Assembly: GCF_000176235.1 (NCBI RefSeq)
Contig: NZ_ACZV01000003.1
Location: 1-64,000, forward strand
Length of the DNA stretch: 64,000 nt
Source of the DNA: Vibrio orientalis CIP 102891 = ATCC 33934
Lineage (GTDB): Bacteria; Pseudomonadota; Gammaproteobacteria; Enterobacterales; Vibrionaceae
Reading direction: 5' to 3'
This document shows positions 24,776-34,132 of this stretch, one piece after another; the first letter of the stretch is position 1; the number at the start of each line of letters is the position of its first letter. Under the pieces are notes generated by a model. The model was not told the DNA's origin. It ran no database searches and worked only from the letters and a program-made list of their open reading frames with translations. Position numbers and translations under genes: made by a program.

Positions 24776-26737
24776 ATGAAAGTAGCAGTGAAACCTCTGT
24801 CTCTTGCTGTACTAGGTGGTATGTTGACTATGGCTGGCCCAGCTATGGCAGATACAATCAAACTACGTATTGTCGAAACGACTGACATTCACACTAACGT
24901 CATGGATTACGACTACTACAAGGACAAACCGTCACAAAAAATTGGTCTAACTCGTGCCGCTACTCTAGTTAAGCAAGCTCGTGCGGAAGTCGAAAACAGC
25001 GTTCTTGTTGACAATGGTGACCTTATCCAAGGTAGTCCAATGGGCGACTACATGGCAGATAAAGGCATTGAAGCGGGTGAAGTACACCCAGTTTACAAAG
25101 CAATGAACCAGCTAAACTACGATGTCGGTAACATTGGTAACCATGAATTTAACTACGGCCTTGAGTTCCTAGCTGAAACTATCAACGACGCAGACTTCCC
25201 ATACATCAGTGCTAACGTTTTCGATAAGAAAACCGGTAAGCACTACTTCAAGCCATACATCATCAAATCACACACCTTTAAAGATGTAGACGGCGTTGAG
25301 CATGAAATTAAAGTGGGTTACATCGGTTTTGTACCACCACAAATCATGGTTTGGGATAAGAAGAACCTTGAAGGTAAAGTCTTCGCTAAAGACATTAAAG
25401 AGTCGGCAGAAGAACTTGTTCCTCAAATGAAGAAAGAAGGCGCTGACGTAATCGTTGCGATCCCTCACTCTGGCGTAGCCTCTGACCCATATAAGCACGG
25501 CGCTGAAAACTCGACTTACTACCTTGCAGAAGTTGAAGGCATCGATGCGATTGCGTTTGGTCACTCACACGCCGTATTCCCAGGGAAAGGCTTTGACAAC
25601 ATTCAAGGCGTAGATAACCAAAAAGGTACTATCAATGGTGTGGCATCAGTAATGCCGGGTCGCTGGGGTAGTCACGTCGGTGTTATCGATCTTGAACTAA
25701 AAGAGAAAGATGGCAAGTGGACTGTGGTTGACGGTCAATCTGAAGCTCGCCCTATTTTTGACAAGGCTAACAAGAAACCTCTAGCGGAAGCAGACGCTGA
25801 TATGGTTAAAGCACTAGAAGCTGACCATAAAGGCACACGTGAATTCGTTAACCAGCCAATTGGTAAAGCTAATGATGTGATGTACAGCTTTTTAGCACTG
25901 GTTCAAGACGACCCAACAGTACAAATCGTTAACCTAGCACAAAAAGATTATGTTGAGCGCTTCATCCAAGGCGACCCTGACCTATCTGATATCCCAGTGC
26001 TTTCTGCTGCCGCGCCATTTAAAGCGGGTGGCCGTAAAAATGATCCAGCAAACTTCACTGAAGTTGAATCTGGTCAGCTTACCTTCCGTAACGCAGCCGA
26101 CCTTTACCTATACCCGAACACGCTCGTTGCAATGAAGGTAACCGGTAAAGAAGTGAAGGAGTGGCTAGAATGTACTGCAGGTCAATTTAAGCAAATCGAC
26201 GTTAACAGCACTGAGCCTCAAAGCCTGATCGACTGGGATGGCTTCCGTACTTATAACTTCGACGTTATTGACGGCCTGAACTACCAAATCGATGTGACCA
26301 AGCCAGCGAAGTACGATGGTGACTGTAAGCTAGTTAACGATGATGCTGAGCGTATTGTTAATCTGACTTACCAAGGTAAGCCAATCGATATCAAGCAGGA
26401 CTTCATCATCGCAACGAACAACTACCGTGCATACAGCAACAAGTTCCCAGGCACTGGTTCTGAGTTTGTCGCTTTCGATTCACCTGATGAAAACCGTTCT
26501 GTTGTGGCATCTTACATTACTCGTGTAAGTAATGAGAAAGGCGAATTCACTCCTAGCGCAGACAACAACTGGACATTTGCACCAATCAAATCAGATAAGA
26601 AGTTAGACATTCGCTTTGAGACTTCACCAAGTGAGAAAGCAGCTAAGTTCATTGACGAGAAAGGTCAATATCCAATGAAACGTGTCGCGACTGACGACGT
26701 GGGCTTTGCGGTATACCAGATCGACCTGCAGAAATAA
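24776..26737 (+). CDS. cpdB: 2',3'-cyclic-nucleotide 2'-phosphodiesterase / 3'-nucleotidase
   Basis: CpdB is a periplasmic enzyme that hydrolyses 2',3'-cyclic nucleotides and 3'-nucleotides so that external RNA products can be used. The 653-aa protein has a signal peptide (about residues 1-26, ending AMA). Its metallophosphoesterase domain shows [28 protein letters not shown] and GHSHAVFPG, all metal-binding motifs. A C-terminal 5'-nucleotidase domain follows ([17 protein letters not shown]). The N-terminus matches E. coli CpdB rather than UshA. It is monocistronic, with a terminator after it. Confidence 0.95.
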   Translation: MKVAVKPLSLAVLGGMLTMAGPAMADTIKLRIVETTDIHTNVMDYDYYKDKPSQKIGLTRAATLVKQARAEVENSVLVDNGDLIQGSPMGDYMADKGIEAGEVHPVYKAMNQLNYDVGNIGNHEFNYGLEFLAETINDADFPYISANVFDKKTGKHYFKPYIIKSHTFKDVDGVEHEIKVGYIGFVPPQIMVWDKKNLEGKVFAKDIKESAEELVPQMKKEGADVIVAIPHSGVASDPYKHGAENSTYYLAEVEGIDAIAFGHSHAVFPGKGFDNIQGVDNQKGTINGVASVMPGRWGSHVGVIDLELKEKDGKWTVVDGQSEARPIFDKANKKPLAEADADMVKALEADHKGTREFVNQPIGKANDVMYSFLALVQDDPTVQIVNLAQKDYVERFIQGDPDLSDIPVLSAAAPFKAGGRKNDPANFTEVESGQLTFRNAADLYLYPNTLVAMKVTGKEVKEWLECTAGQFKQIDVNSTEPQSLIDWDGFRTYNFDVIDGLNYQIDVTKPAKYDGDCKLVNDDAERIVNLTYQGKPIDIKQDFIIATNNYRAYSNKFPGTGSEFVAFDSPDENRSVVASYITRVSNEKGEFTPSADNNWTFAPIKSDKKLDIRFETSPSEKAAKFIDEKGQYPMKRVATDDVGFAVYQIDLQK

Positions 26738-26757
26738 TATGATTTGCTAAATGAGTC

Positions 26758-26786
26758 AAAGCCGCAATTTCGATTGCGGCTTTTTT
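26758..26786 (+). terminator. Terminator of cpdB
   Basis: AAAGCCGCAA-TTTCGA-TTGCGGCTTT, then TTT, lies 21 bp past the cpdB stop codon. It also falls inside the upstream extension of the next open frame, which argues for a later start there. Confidence 0.92.
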
Positions 26787-26864
26787 GTCTTCTCTCCTCG
26801 CTCACACCCAGATAAAGATTTGCGCTACACTCTTGGCTATCACTTTTATCCATGTAACTTGATC

Positions 26865-27422
26865 ATGTTTGACGCTTTCCAACAGCAGTTGGCTAATAAC
26901 GGCTTTACCCAACCAGAAATTACGCAGCTATCTGACAGTGCACACTTTATTGAGCTTCCTACTCGCCATATTTTGCTTCATCAAGGCGAAGTCGCCTCTG
27001 AAATACACTTTCTTATTCAAGGTATCTGCCACTCGGCCTATTTAACCGATAAAGGCAAAGAATTTAGCAAAGAGTTCTATTGGGAAAATGACTGGATAAT
27101 TGGTTTTGAAAGCCTCATCAAACAGCAACCATCACCTTATTTACTTGAATCTCTTACACCGTGTTCAATTCTGTCACTGCCGATTGAAACATTGCGTGTT
27201 TGGCGCGAGGAAAAACACAGTATTTATCTTAAATTGCTCGAAACTCAACTGATGTACAAAGAAAACAAAGAGCGTTTTATGCTGCTCTATAGCGCTGAAG
27301 AACGTTATGAACTGTTCGGCCAGCACTACCCCGAGCTACTTGAGCGATTAAATGATTACCAAATTGCGGCGTATTTAGGTATCACTCCCATCAGCCTTAG
27401 TCGGATCAAAAATCGCCAGTAA
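26865..27422 (+). CDS. Crp/Fnr-type cyclic-nucleotide-binding-fold regulator
   Basis: This 185-aa protein has an N-terminal cNMP-binding fold (ILLHQGEVASEIHFLIQG, about 33-50). A dimer helix and a short C-terminal helix-turn-helix follow (DYQIAAYLGITPISLSRIKNR, last 25 residues). The phosphate-binding arginine motif of true Crp is not evident, so the ligand is unknown. I start at ATG 26865 because the upstream extension runs through the cpdB terminator. It is not Crp itself, which is encoded at 61880. Its targets are unknown; elaA and a transporter gene follow after 74 bp. Confidence 0.78.
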   Translation: MFDAFQQQLANNGFTQPEITQLSDSAHFIELPTRHILLHQGEVASEIHFLIQGICHSAYLTDKGKEFSKEFYWENDWIIGFESLIKQQPSPYLLESLTPCSILSLPIETLRVWREEKHSIYLKLLETQLMYKENKERFMLLYSAEERYELFGQHYPELLERLNDYQIAAYLGITPISLSRIKNRQ

Positions 27423-27496
27423 AGTTAACAATTGTTAATGCAGCCGAAGTAGTGACTTGCTAGATTCGCTTTATCACTTCTTGAAGACGAAACCGT

Positions 27497-27949
27497 ATGA
27501 TCACTTGGCAACTTACCCCTTTTTCAGATTTAACCACCAATCAGCTTTATCAACTTATCAAGCTCAGAGTTAATGTATTTGTCGTTGAACAAACCTGCCC
27601 TTACCCTGAGCTTGATGACAAAGACCACCAAACCGGCGTCTACCATCTATTAGGTTACCAAGGTGAAGAGTTGATAGCCTGCGCTCGCTTACTGCCAAGC
27701 GGCATCAGCTACCCATCGGTCAGTATTGGTCGTGTAGCAACTGCCCAAGCTAAACGCGGTGGCGGACTCGGTCATCAACTGCTACAACAGGCGCTGCAAG
27801 GGTGTGAATTATTGTGGCCTGGTGAGAGCATCGAAATTGGCGCACAAGAGCACCTCGCTAGTTTCTACGCCAAACATGGCTTCGTCCAAACGTCAGCAAT
27901 GTATCTTGAAGACGACATACCGCATATCGATATGAAGTTGGATAAGTAA
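27497..27949 (+). CDS. elaA: GNAT-family N-acetyltransferase, ElaA-like
   Basis: This 150-aa cytoplasmic protein matches the ElaA branch of GNAT acetyltransferases. Its N-terminal LIKLRVNVFVVEQTCPY segment and the acetyl-CoA loop region SIGRVATAQAKRGGGLGHQLL (about 78-98) are characteristic, with FYAKHGF near the end. The natural substrate of ElaA is not known to me. The gene is followed by a DMT transporter gene 4 bp after its stop, so the two are probably cotranscribed. Confidence 0.88.
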   Translation: MITWQLTPFSDLTTNQLYQLIKLRVNVFVVEQTCPYPELDDKDHQTGVYHLLGYQGEELIACARLLPSGISYPSVSIGRVATAQAKRGGGLGHQLLQQALQGCELLWPGESIEIGAQEHLASFYAKHGFVQTSAMYLEDDIPHIDMKLDK

Positions 27950-27953
27950 TACG

Positions 27954-28865
27954 ATGCGTTCAGCCACCTACTCTGCAATCCTACTTTTAGTATTCGGTAA
28001 CCTGGCTGCGTCGTTATCCGACGTGGCGGTAAAATTACTTCATGGAGAGGTGTCTGCGTTTCAATATATTTTTATTCGTCAGTTATTATCGACATTGGTT
28101 ATTGCGCCATTTTGGTGGCGACAGAGCAAACAAAAACGCGCACTGACACACCCCAAAATAAACCTATTACGGGCTCATCTGATCATCATAGGTAGCGGCT
28201 GTATGGTCGTCGCAATTACCCATCTAACATTAGCGACGGCCAACGCAGTATTCTATGCTGCGCCCCTAGTCATGCTGCCGTTATCTGCTCTATTGCTGAA
28301 AGAAAAGCCTAGCTTGCGTCGTGTCGTAGCGACACTGTTTGGCTTTCTAGGAGTGATGGTCGTGTTAAGACCCACAGAATTTCATTGGGCTGCAATGTTT
28401 GCACTCGGCACAACACTGACCTTAGTATTATTCAACATAACTGCGCGTAAGCTGCCAGCAAGCCAAAGTGTTGTTAGCACACTGTTTTGGACATCGCTGC
28501 TTTCTTTGCCGGTATCGGTGCTATTAGCCGCCTTCCATTGGACAACAATAACACTCAATCAAATCCTACTTATTTTAACCAGTGCGGGGCTGATACTGGC
28601 CTATAATGGACTGGCTGTAATGGCTTATCAACGCGCTCCAGCGAATAACATTGCTGTGGCTGAAAATTCGGGACTAATATTTGTTGCGCTGTTTGGCATA
28701 GCTTGGTTTAACGAAGTGCCTAACTGGCTAACGACATTAGGGATAGTGATGATCATACTCCCCCTAATGCCTTGGAAGGGATTGCTCGATGGTCTAAAAC
28801 ATCGTGGTGGTTACTTACTACGACCAAAGCCACCATCAGATAAACGGAAAAACATAACCGATTGA
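27954..28865 (+). CDS. DMT-family (EamA) transporter
   Basis: This inner-membrane protein of 303 aa has about ten hydrophobic segments in two EamA repeats (first LLVFGNLAASLSDVAVKLL, second LALGTTLTLVLFNITAR-type). This is the drug/metabolite transporter fold. A basic loop sits near residue 60 and the C-terminus is basic. The substrate cannot be told from sequence. Its last 55 bp overlap the 3' end of the convergent ytfB/oapA gene. It follows elaA by 4 bp. Confidence 0.85.
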   Translation: MRSATYSAILLLVFGNLAASLSDVAVKLLHGEVSAFQYIFIRQLLSTLVIAPFWWRQSKQKRALTHPKINLLRAHLIIIGSGCMVVAITHLTLATANAVFYAAPLVMLPLSALLLKEKPSLRRVVATLFGFLGVMVVLRPTEFHWAAMFALGTTLTLVLFNITARKLPASQSVVSTLFWTSLLSLPVSVLLAAFHWTTITLNQILLILTSAGLILAYNGLAVMAYQRAPANNIAVAENSGLIFVALFGIAWFNEVPNWLTTLGIVMIILPLMPWKGLLDGLKHRGGYLLRPKPPSDKRKNITD

Positions 28866-29374
28866 TTATTTTTCTCTAGCTGTAGGATATCAAGCTGACC
28901 ACTATCTTCGAGCTTAAATCGTACCAACTGGCCCTGCTTAATTCGGCTAAGGGGCTTATCTGAACCTTCGACTTTAACCAGAGCATTCAAGTCAGACATC
29001 GCTAAGCCATTGTTACGGAAAACCTGTGCCAGCGTATCACCACTTTTCACTTCATACTCTTTCCAAGCATCTGAAGCCAACGACTGTTGTTGGGCATTTT
29101 TTTGTTCGCTTAAGCTACGAGTATTGATATTCACTTCAACTCGCTGAGATGGCGTGGCAGTTTCCTCTTGTTGTTGAGGTTCTGGTAGAGGGATGACAAG
29201 CAATATTAGCAACAGAGGAACCAACACCGTCAGTGCACGTTGGTGCAGTTTTGGCAACATATTCCATTTGGTCAACACTTGCTGTTTAATCTGTTGCCAA
29301 TCAATCGAGCTGAACTTTTGTTTCGCTAGATCTAGGTAATCCACTTGTTGCTTCTTTTTCTTTCTGCGATTCAT
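28811..29374 (-). CDS. ytfB: OapA-domain cell-envelope protein (YtfB homologue)
   Basis: This 187-aa inner-membrane protein has a basic N-terminal cytoplasmic part (RRKKKKQQ), one membrane segment (about 47-61, ALTVLVPLLLILLVIP), and a periplasmic region with a LysM-like OapA domain at the C-terminus (YEVKSGDTLAQVFRNNGL, about 108-125). E. coli YtfB is a septal glycan-binding protein linked to division, and there too ytfB lies next to fklB, as here. The N-terminal OapA part found in E. coli seems shorter here. Its 3' end overlaps the DMT transporter gene on the other strand. Confidence 0.82.
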   Translation of the reverse strand: MNRRKKKKQQVDYLDLAKQKFSSIDWQQIKQQVLTKWNMLPKLHQRALTVLVPLLLILLVIPLPEPQQQEETATPSQRVEVNINTRSLSEQKNAQQQSLASDAWKEYEVKSGDTLAQVFRNNGLAMSDLNALVKVEGSDKPLSRIKQGQLVRFKLEDSGQLDILQLEKNNQSVMFFRLSDGGFGRSK

Positions 29375-29607
29375 CGCACCTTCTCTCCAAACGGGCTGCG
29401 CTACCAGTATAAAAAATCAAGACCTTATGAGTATAGGAATTTTCGCACGAGCAGGTCATTACTCGCCAAAAATTGACAAATAGCATGCTGAAAGTCGATC
29501 TAAATCTCACATTACAGCTACCCACCGCGTATCCGCCCACTGGCATTTCATCAAGCGGCCATTACTGGTATCCTTTACCCTTTATACACCATATAAAGAG
29601 AGACACC

Positions 29608-30228
29608 ATGTCTGAAGTTAAATTTGAGACTGTAGAGCAGAAAGCAAGCTACGGTATCGGTCTACAAATGGGTCAGCAGCTAGCTGGTTCTGGTCTTGAA
29701 GGTCTAAACGTTGACGCTATCGCTGCAGGTATCGCAACAGCACTAGTTGGTGAGCAACCAGCTATCGAAATCGACGAAATCAACAACGCACTACAAGAGC
29801 TACACACTCGCGTAGAAGCGGCACGTCAAGAAGCAGCTAAAGCAGCAGCAGCTGACGGCGAAGCGTTCCTAACAGACAACGCTCTACGTCCAGAAGTGAC
29901 GGTACTTGAGTCTGGTCTTCAGTACGAAATCATCACTGAAGGTACTGGTGAGATCCCAACTTCAGACAAGCAAGTACGTGTTCACTACCACGGTGAGCTA
30001 ACAGACGGTACTGTATTCGACAGCTCTGTTTCACGTGGTCAACCTGCTGAGTTCCCAGTAACTGGCGTAATCAAAGGTTGGGTTGAAGCACTTCAACTAA
30101 TGCCTGTAGGTTCTAAGTGGAAACTATACATCCCTCAAGATCTAGCATACGGTGAGCGCGGCGCGGGTGCTGCTATCCCTCCATTTGCTGCTCTAGTGTT
30201 CGAAGTAGAACTACTAGACATTCTTTAA
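29608..30228 (+). CDS. fklB: FKBP-type peptidyl-prolyl cis-trans isomerase (FKBP22)
   Basis: FklB speeds proline isomerisation in folding proteins. The 206-aa protein has an N-terminal dimerisation helix region (about 1-85; [12 protein letters not shown]) and a C-terminal FKBP domain (about 105-205) with [32 protein letters not shown] and [14 protein letters not shown]. The start is ATG 29608, matching the E. coli N-terminus; the open frame extends further upstream but that part is not family sequence. It is transcribed divergently from ytfB. A terminator follows. Confidence 0.95.
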   Translation: MSEVKFETVEQKASYGIGLQMGQQLAGSGLEGLNVDAIAAGIATALVGEQPAIEIDEINNALQELHTRVEAARQEAAKAAAADGEAFLTDNALRPEVTVLESGLQYEIITEGTGEIPTSDKQVRVHYHGELTDGTVFDSSVSRGQPAEFPVTGVIKGWVEALQLMPVGSKWKLYIPQDLAYGERGAGAAIPPFAALVFEVELLDIL

Positions 30229-30254
30229 TCCATAGCGATTAATCATAAATAAAG

Positions 30255-30281
30255 CGGCGATACTTAGGTATCGCCGTTTTT
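30255..30281 (+). terminator. Terminator of fklB
   Basis: CGGCGATAC-TTAG-GTATCGCCG, followed by T5, lies 27 bp past the fklB stop. Confidence 0.9.
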
Positions 30282-30368
30282 ATTTATAGAATTAACATGT
30301 CCATAGCATTTCACGCACCATTAGGTATATGATTCCGAATGATATTAAACAAATTATAAGGAAATGAT

Positions 30369-30872
30369 ATGCAAAAACGCGTCCTAGTCACTACTGCACT
30401 AGCTATCGCCCTAGTAGGATGTCAGTCGACAAGTGAGCAATCACAAACAGAAACGACTTCTACCAGTTCAGCATACAGTTCACTTGCAACAGCTGCTCTC
30501 ACAGGAGCTCTCAGCGCTTGGGGCCAACAAGGTGCTGCTAATACAGATCTTGCAGGGCAAATCCAAACAGCAACCAATGTCACATCAGACCAAGCCATTG
30601 GTGGTGTGGGTTCTCTATTAGCACTAGCGCAGAACTCTTTAGGCTCAAGTCAGAATCAAGAACTAGGCTCTTTGATCCCAGGCTATGATGTTCTCGAAAG
30701 CACTGGCTTATCTAAAATGATCACCGACAGCGGCGCGGTAGAGAGTGCATTTTCAGCTTTAGGTATGGATCCTGCGCTAGTGAGTTCGTTTGCACCTTTA
30801 ATCATCAATGCGCTTCAAGCTCAAGGTGCAAGCAGTGCACTAACTTCTGCGCTATCTGGAATTTGGCGATAA
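30369..30872 (+). CDS. DUF2780-type lipoprotein
   Basis: This 167-aa protein has a lipoprotein signal with lipobox LVGC (cysteine at about 18), and then a Ser/Thr/Gln-rich linker. A helical, Ala/Leu/Ser-rich C-terminal part follows (IPGYDVLESTGLSKMITDSGAVESAFSALG) that resembles the DUF2780 (VcgC/VcgE) family. Function is unknown. Nothing at residue +2 (Gln) argues for inner-membrane retention, so outer-membrane sorting is likely. The gene is monocistronic and convergent with the alpha operon. It is preceded by AAGGAA. Confidence 0.8.
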   Translation: MQKRVLVTTALAIALVGCQSTSEQSQTETTSTSSAYSSLATAALTGALSAWGQQGAANTDLAGQIQTATNVTSDQAIGGVGSLLALAQNSLGSSQNQELGSLIPGYDVLESTGLSKMITDSGAVESAFSALGMDPALVSSFAPLIINALQAQGASSALTSALSGIWR

Positions 30873-30898
30873 GGAAAGCGGGTAATTTCATTGAGAAG

Positions 30899-30924
30899 AG
30901 GTCGATAAGAATATCGGCCTTTTT
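30899..30924 (+). terminator. Terminator of the lipoprotein gene
   Basis: AGGTCGAT-AAGAAT-ATCGGCCT, with one G-U pair and five Ts after it, lies 27 bp past the stop codon at 30872. Confidence 0.8.
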
Positions 30925-30946
30925 AATGGAAAAGTGGAATTACAGA

Positions 30947-30976
30947 CACAAAAAAGCCGAGCTAATGCTCGGCTTT
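30947..30976 (-). terminator. Terminator of the alpha operon
   Basis: AAAGCCGAGC-TAAT-GCTCGGCTTT (30953-30976), followed on the minus strand by a T run, lies 21 bp past the rplQ stop and ends the rpsM-rplQ transcript. Confidence 0.92.
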
Positions 30977-30997
30977 CTTTGTTCTTACGAACTGAGA

Positions 30998-31378
30998 TTA
31001 CTCAGCAGCTTCTTCAGCAGCTGGACGATCTACAAGCTCAATGTAAGCCATTGGAGCTTTATCGCCAGTACGGAAACCAGCTTTTAGGATACGAGTGTAA
31101 CCGCCCTGACGAGCAGCAAAACGTGGACCTAGTTCGTTAAACAGTTTTGCAACTACTTCGTTGTCACGAGTACGTGCAAATGCTAGACGACGGTTAGCAA
31201 CGCTGTCAGTCTTAGCTAGTGTAATCAAAGGCTCAACTACGCGACGTAGCTCTTTTGCTTTTGGCAGTGTAGTCTTGATAACTTCATGACGTACTAGAGA
31301 GCTAGCCATGTTGCTAAACATCGCTTTACGATGTGAGCTATTGCGGTTGAGTTGACGACCACTCTTACGATGGCGCAT
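30998..31378 (-). CDS. rplQ: 50S ribosomal protein L17
   Basis: L17 is a 23S-binding protein near the polypeptide exit tunnel. The 126-aa sequence starts [20 protein letters not shown], the unmistakable family N-terminus, and ends in a short acidic, alanine-rich tail. It is the last gene of the alpha operon (rpsM-rpsK-rpsD-rpoA-rplQ), 25 bp after rpoA, with a terminator after it. Confidence 0.97.
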   Translation of the reverse strand: MRHRKSGRQLNRNSSHRKAMFSNMASSLVRHEVIKTTLPKAKELRRVVEPLITLAKTDSVANRRLAFARTRDNEVVAKLFNELGPRFAARQGGYTRILKAGFRTGDKAPMAYIELVDRPAAEEAAE

Positions 31379-31403
31379 GACCTAATCCTTCTAACTTTAT
31401 CGA

Positions 31404-32396
31404 TTAATCTTCAGCGATAGACGCTGGTGGCCAGTTTTCTAGGCGCATGCCCAGAGACAGACCACGTGATGCAAGTACGTCTTTAATCTCAGTAAGAGAT
31501 TTTTTACCAAGGTTAGGCGTTTTAAGTAGCTCAACCTCAGTACGCTGTACAAGATCACCGATGTAGTGAATCGCTTCTGCTTTCAGACAGTTAGCAGAGC
31601 GAACTGTTAGTTCAAGATCGTCTACAGGACGCAGTAGGATCGGATCGAATTCTGGCTTCTCTTCCTTCTCCTCAGGTACACGTACATCACGAAGATCTAC
31701 GAACGCATCCAATTGTTCAGCTAGGATAGTAGCTGCACGACGGATTGCTTCCTCAGGGTCTAGAGTACCGTTCGTTTCCATATCGATAACAAGCTTGTCT
31801 AGGTCTGTACGCTGCTCTACACGAGCTGCTTCAACAGAGTAAGCAATCTTGTCTACTGGGCTGTACGTAGCGTCAACCAGTAGGCGACCAATTGGACGCT
31901 CATCTTCTTCAGTATGGATACGAGCCGAAGCTGGAACATAACCACGACCACGTTCAACTTTGATACGCATAGCGATCTCAGCGTTGTCATCCGTTAGGTG
32001 ACAAATAACGTGTTCAGGGTTAGCGATCTCTACATCACCATCATGGGTGATGTCACCTGCAACCACAGGGCCCGAGCCTGATTTATTCAAAGTAATGAAC
32101 ACTTCATCTTTGCCTTCGGCAACGCGTACAGCTAGACCTTTAAGGTTTAGTAGGATTTCAAGAATATCTTCTTGAACGCCTTCTTTAGTGCTGTACTCAT
32201 GAAGTACGCCTTCAATTTCTACTTCTGTTACAGCACAACCTGGCATAGAAGATAGAAGAATTCGGCGAAGTGCATTACCAAGAGTATGGCCAAAACCACG
32301 CTCTAATGGCTCAAGAGTTACTTTTGCGTGAGTCGTGCTAACTTGTTCGATGTCAACAAGACGTGGCTTAAGAAATTCTGTTACAGAACCCTGCAT
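31404..32396 (-). CDS. rpoA: DNA-directed RNA polymerase alpha subunit
   Basis: RpoA dimerises to seed RNA polymerase assembly, and its C-terminal domain binds UP elements and activators such as Crp. The 330-aa protein has the N-terminal assembly domain ([19 protein letters not shown], about 35-53) and the C-terminal helix-hairpin-helix domain ([24 protein letters not shown], about 290-312, in which R and K residues contact DNA). An acidic linker, [11 protein letters not shown], joins them. It lies in the usual place between rpsD and rplQ. Confidence 0.98.
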   Translation of the reverse strand: MQGSVTEFLKPRLVDIEQVSTTHAKVTLEPLERGFGHTLGNALRRILLSSMPGCAVTEVEIEGVLHEYSTKEGVQEDILEILLNLKGLAVRVAEGKDEVFITLNKSGSGPVVAGDITHDGDVEIANPEHVICHLTDDNAEIAMRIKVERGRGYVPASARIHTEEDERPIGRLLVDATYSPVDKIAYSVEAARVEQRTDLDKLVIDMETNGTLDPEEAIRRAATILAEQLDAFVDLRDVRVPEEKEEKPEFDPILLRPVDDLELTVRSANCLKAEAIHYIGDLVQRTEVELLKTPNLGKKSLTEIKDVLASRGLSLGMRLENWPPASIAED

Positions 32397-32419
32397 TGTG
32401 TCCTCTCTTTAGTTTAACC

Positions 32420-33040
32420 TTACTTAGAGTAAAGCTCGACGATCAATTGTTCGTTGATGTCAGCAGATAGATCTGAACGCTCAGGCATACGCTTGAACGT
32501 AGCTTCCATCTTACCAGCATCTACTTCAATCCAAGTTGGTTTTTCACGTTGTTCAGCAACTTCTAGAGCCGCTTTAATACGAGATTGCTGTTTAGCTTTC
32601 TCGCGGATAGAAACAACGTCATTAGCCGCAACTTTGAAAGAAGGAATGTTTACAACTTTACCGTTAACTAGGATAGCTTTGTGGCTAACTAGCTGACGTG
32701 CTTCTGCGCGAGTTGCGCCAAAGCCCATGCGGTAAACTACGTTATCAAGACGACCTTCAAGAAGCTGAAGCAGGTTTTCACCTGTGTTGCCTTTAAGACG
32801 TGCAGCTTCTTTGTAGTAGTTACGGAATTGTTTTTCTAGAACGCCGTACATACGACGAACTTTTTGCTTCTCACGAAGCTGAACGCCATACTCAGATAGA
32901 CGACCGCGACGAGCGCCGTGTACACCTGGTGCGTTATCAATTTTACACTTGGTATCGATCGCGCGTACACCAGACTTAAGGAATAAGTCAGTACCTTCGC
33001 GACGGCTAAGCTTCAGCTTAGGACCCAAATATCTTGCCAT
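32420..33040 (-). CDS. rpsD: 30S ribosomal protein S4
   Basis: S4 is a primary 16S-binding protein and, in E. coli, the translational repressor of the alpha operon. The 206-aa protein has the family N-terminus [20 protein letters not shown] and an S4 RNA-binding domain ([31 protein letters not shown], about 94-124). It is in the alpha operon between rpsK and rpoA. The S4 target would be the structured leader before rpsM. Confidence 0.97.
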   Translation of the reverse strand: MARYLGPKLKLSRREGTDLFLKSGVRAIDTKCKIDNAPGVHGARRGRLSEYGVQLREKQKVRRMYGVLEKQFRNYYKEAARLKGNTGENLLQLLEGRLDNVVYRMGFGATRAEARQLVSHKAILVNGKVVNIPSFKVAANDVVSIREKAKQQSRIKAALEVAEQREKPTWIEVDAGKMEATFKRMPERSDLSADINEQLIVELYSK

Positions 33041-33067
33041 GATCTTTCTCCAGTAATCTAAAAAACG

Positions 33068-33463
<396 letters not shown>

Positions 33464-33475
33464 CTACCTTCCCGA

Positions 33476-33832
33476 CTATTTCTTGATCGGCTTACGCGGA
33501 CCCTTACGGGTGCGAGCATTGGTTTTAGTACGCTGTCCACGTAGTGGTAGACTGCGACGATGACGAAGACCACGGTAACAGCCAAGGTCCATAAGACGCT
33601 TGATGTTCATTGATACTTCACGACGTAGATCACCCTCTACAGTGTATTTAGCTACACCATCACGCAGTTGATCGATCTGTTCTTCAGATAGTTCACTGAT
33701 CTTAACATCTTCAGCAATACCCACTTCAGCTAGGATAGCTTGAGAGCGAGTCTTACCGATGCCGTAGATTGACGTTAGTGCAATCACAGCATGTTTTTGA
33801 TCAGGAATGTTAATGCCTGCTATACGGGCCAT
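33476..33832 (-). CDS. rpsM: 30S ribosomal protein S13
   Basis: S13 sits in the head of the small subunit and contacts the P-site tRNA and L5. The 118-aa protein begins [19 protein letters not shown], has a helix-two-turn-helix core ([13 protein letters not shown]), and ends in the basic tail [18 protein letters not shown]. It is the first gene of the alpha operon, and its ribosome-binding site (TAGGAG) lies in the S4-type leader structure. Confidence 0.97.
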   Translation of the reverse strand: MARIAGINIPDQKHAVIALTSIYGIGKTRSQAILAEVGIAEDVKISELSEEQIDQLRDGVAKYTVEGDLRREVSMNIKRLMDLGCYRGLRHRRSLPLRGQRTKTNARTRKGPRKPIKK

Positions 33833-33835
33833 TAT

Positions 33836-33950
33836 TCACTCCTAGTGTTTCATAAAAGAATTAGCCGCAGCAAAGCCCGTGATGGATACGCTGCGGGATA
33901 CTACTTCTTTTGCACGCAAAAGGTAGGCCGAGGAATATACTCGACACTAC
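33836..33950 (-). promoter_or_regulatory. S4-responsive alpha-operon leader (pseudoknot)
   Basis: The 147 bp between rpmJ and rpsM fold like the E. coli alpha leader. On the minus strand one hairpin is CTAC-CTTTTGC-GT-GCAAAAG-AA-GTAG. A second stem is CCGCAGC...GCTGCGG, whose loop holds CATCACGGGC beside the TAGGAGTGAATAATG ribosome-binding site of rpsM. The order and the GTATCC...CGGGCTTT spacing match the known S4 pseudoknot. S4 binding is inferred from the family. Confidence 0.7.
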
Positions 33951-33979
33951 CTTATATTACAAGTAAAAATTTCTGCTAA

Positions 33980-34093
33980 TTAGCCTTGGCGCTGCTTGTG
34001 CTTTGGCTCACTGCAAATCACGCGAACAACACCGTTACGCTTGATAACTTTACAGTTACGGCAGATTTTTTTAACGGAAGCACGAACTTTCAT
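33980..34093 (-). CDS. rpmJ: 50S ribosomal protein L36
   Basis: L36 is the smallest large-subunit protein, 37 aa, beginning [18 protein letters not shown]. It keeps the zinc-binding set C11, C14, C27 and H32, so this is the zinc-requiring (C+) form. Many Vibrio genomes also carry a zinc-free paralogue elsewhere; none is in this window. The gene lies between secY and the alpha leader and closes the spc operon. Confidence 0.96.
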
Positions 34094-34132
34094 TGCTAAA
34101 CTCCGTAAATGAAATCTGAGTCTACCGCCGAA

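Noticed and set aside
26751..26864. N-terminal extension of the Crp-like regulator
   Set aside because: It runs through the cpdB terminator hairpin; ATG 26865 gives the normal domain start.
29473..29607. 45-codon upstream extension of fklB
   Set aside because: It is not FKBP22 sequence; ATG 29608 matches the E. coli N-terminus.
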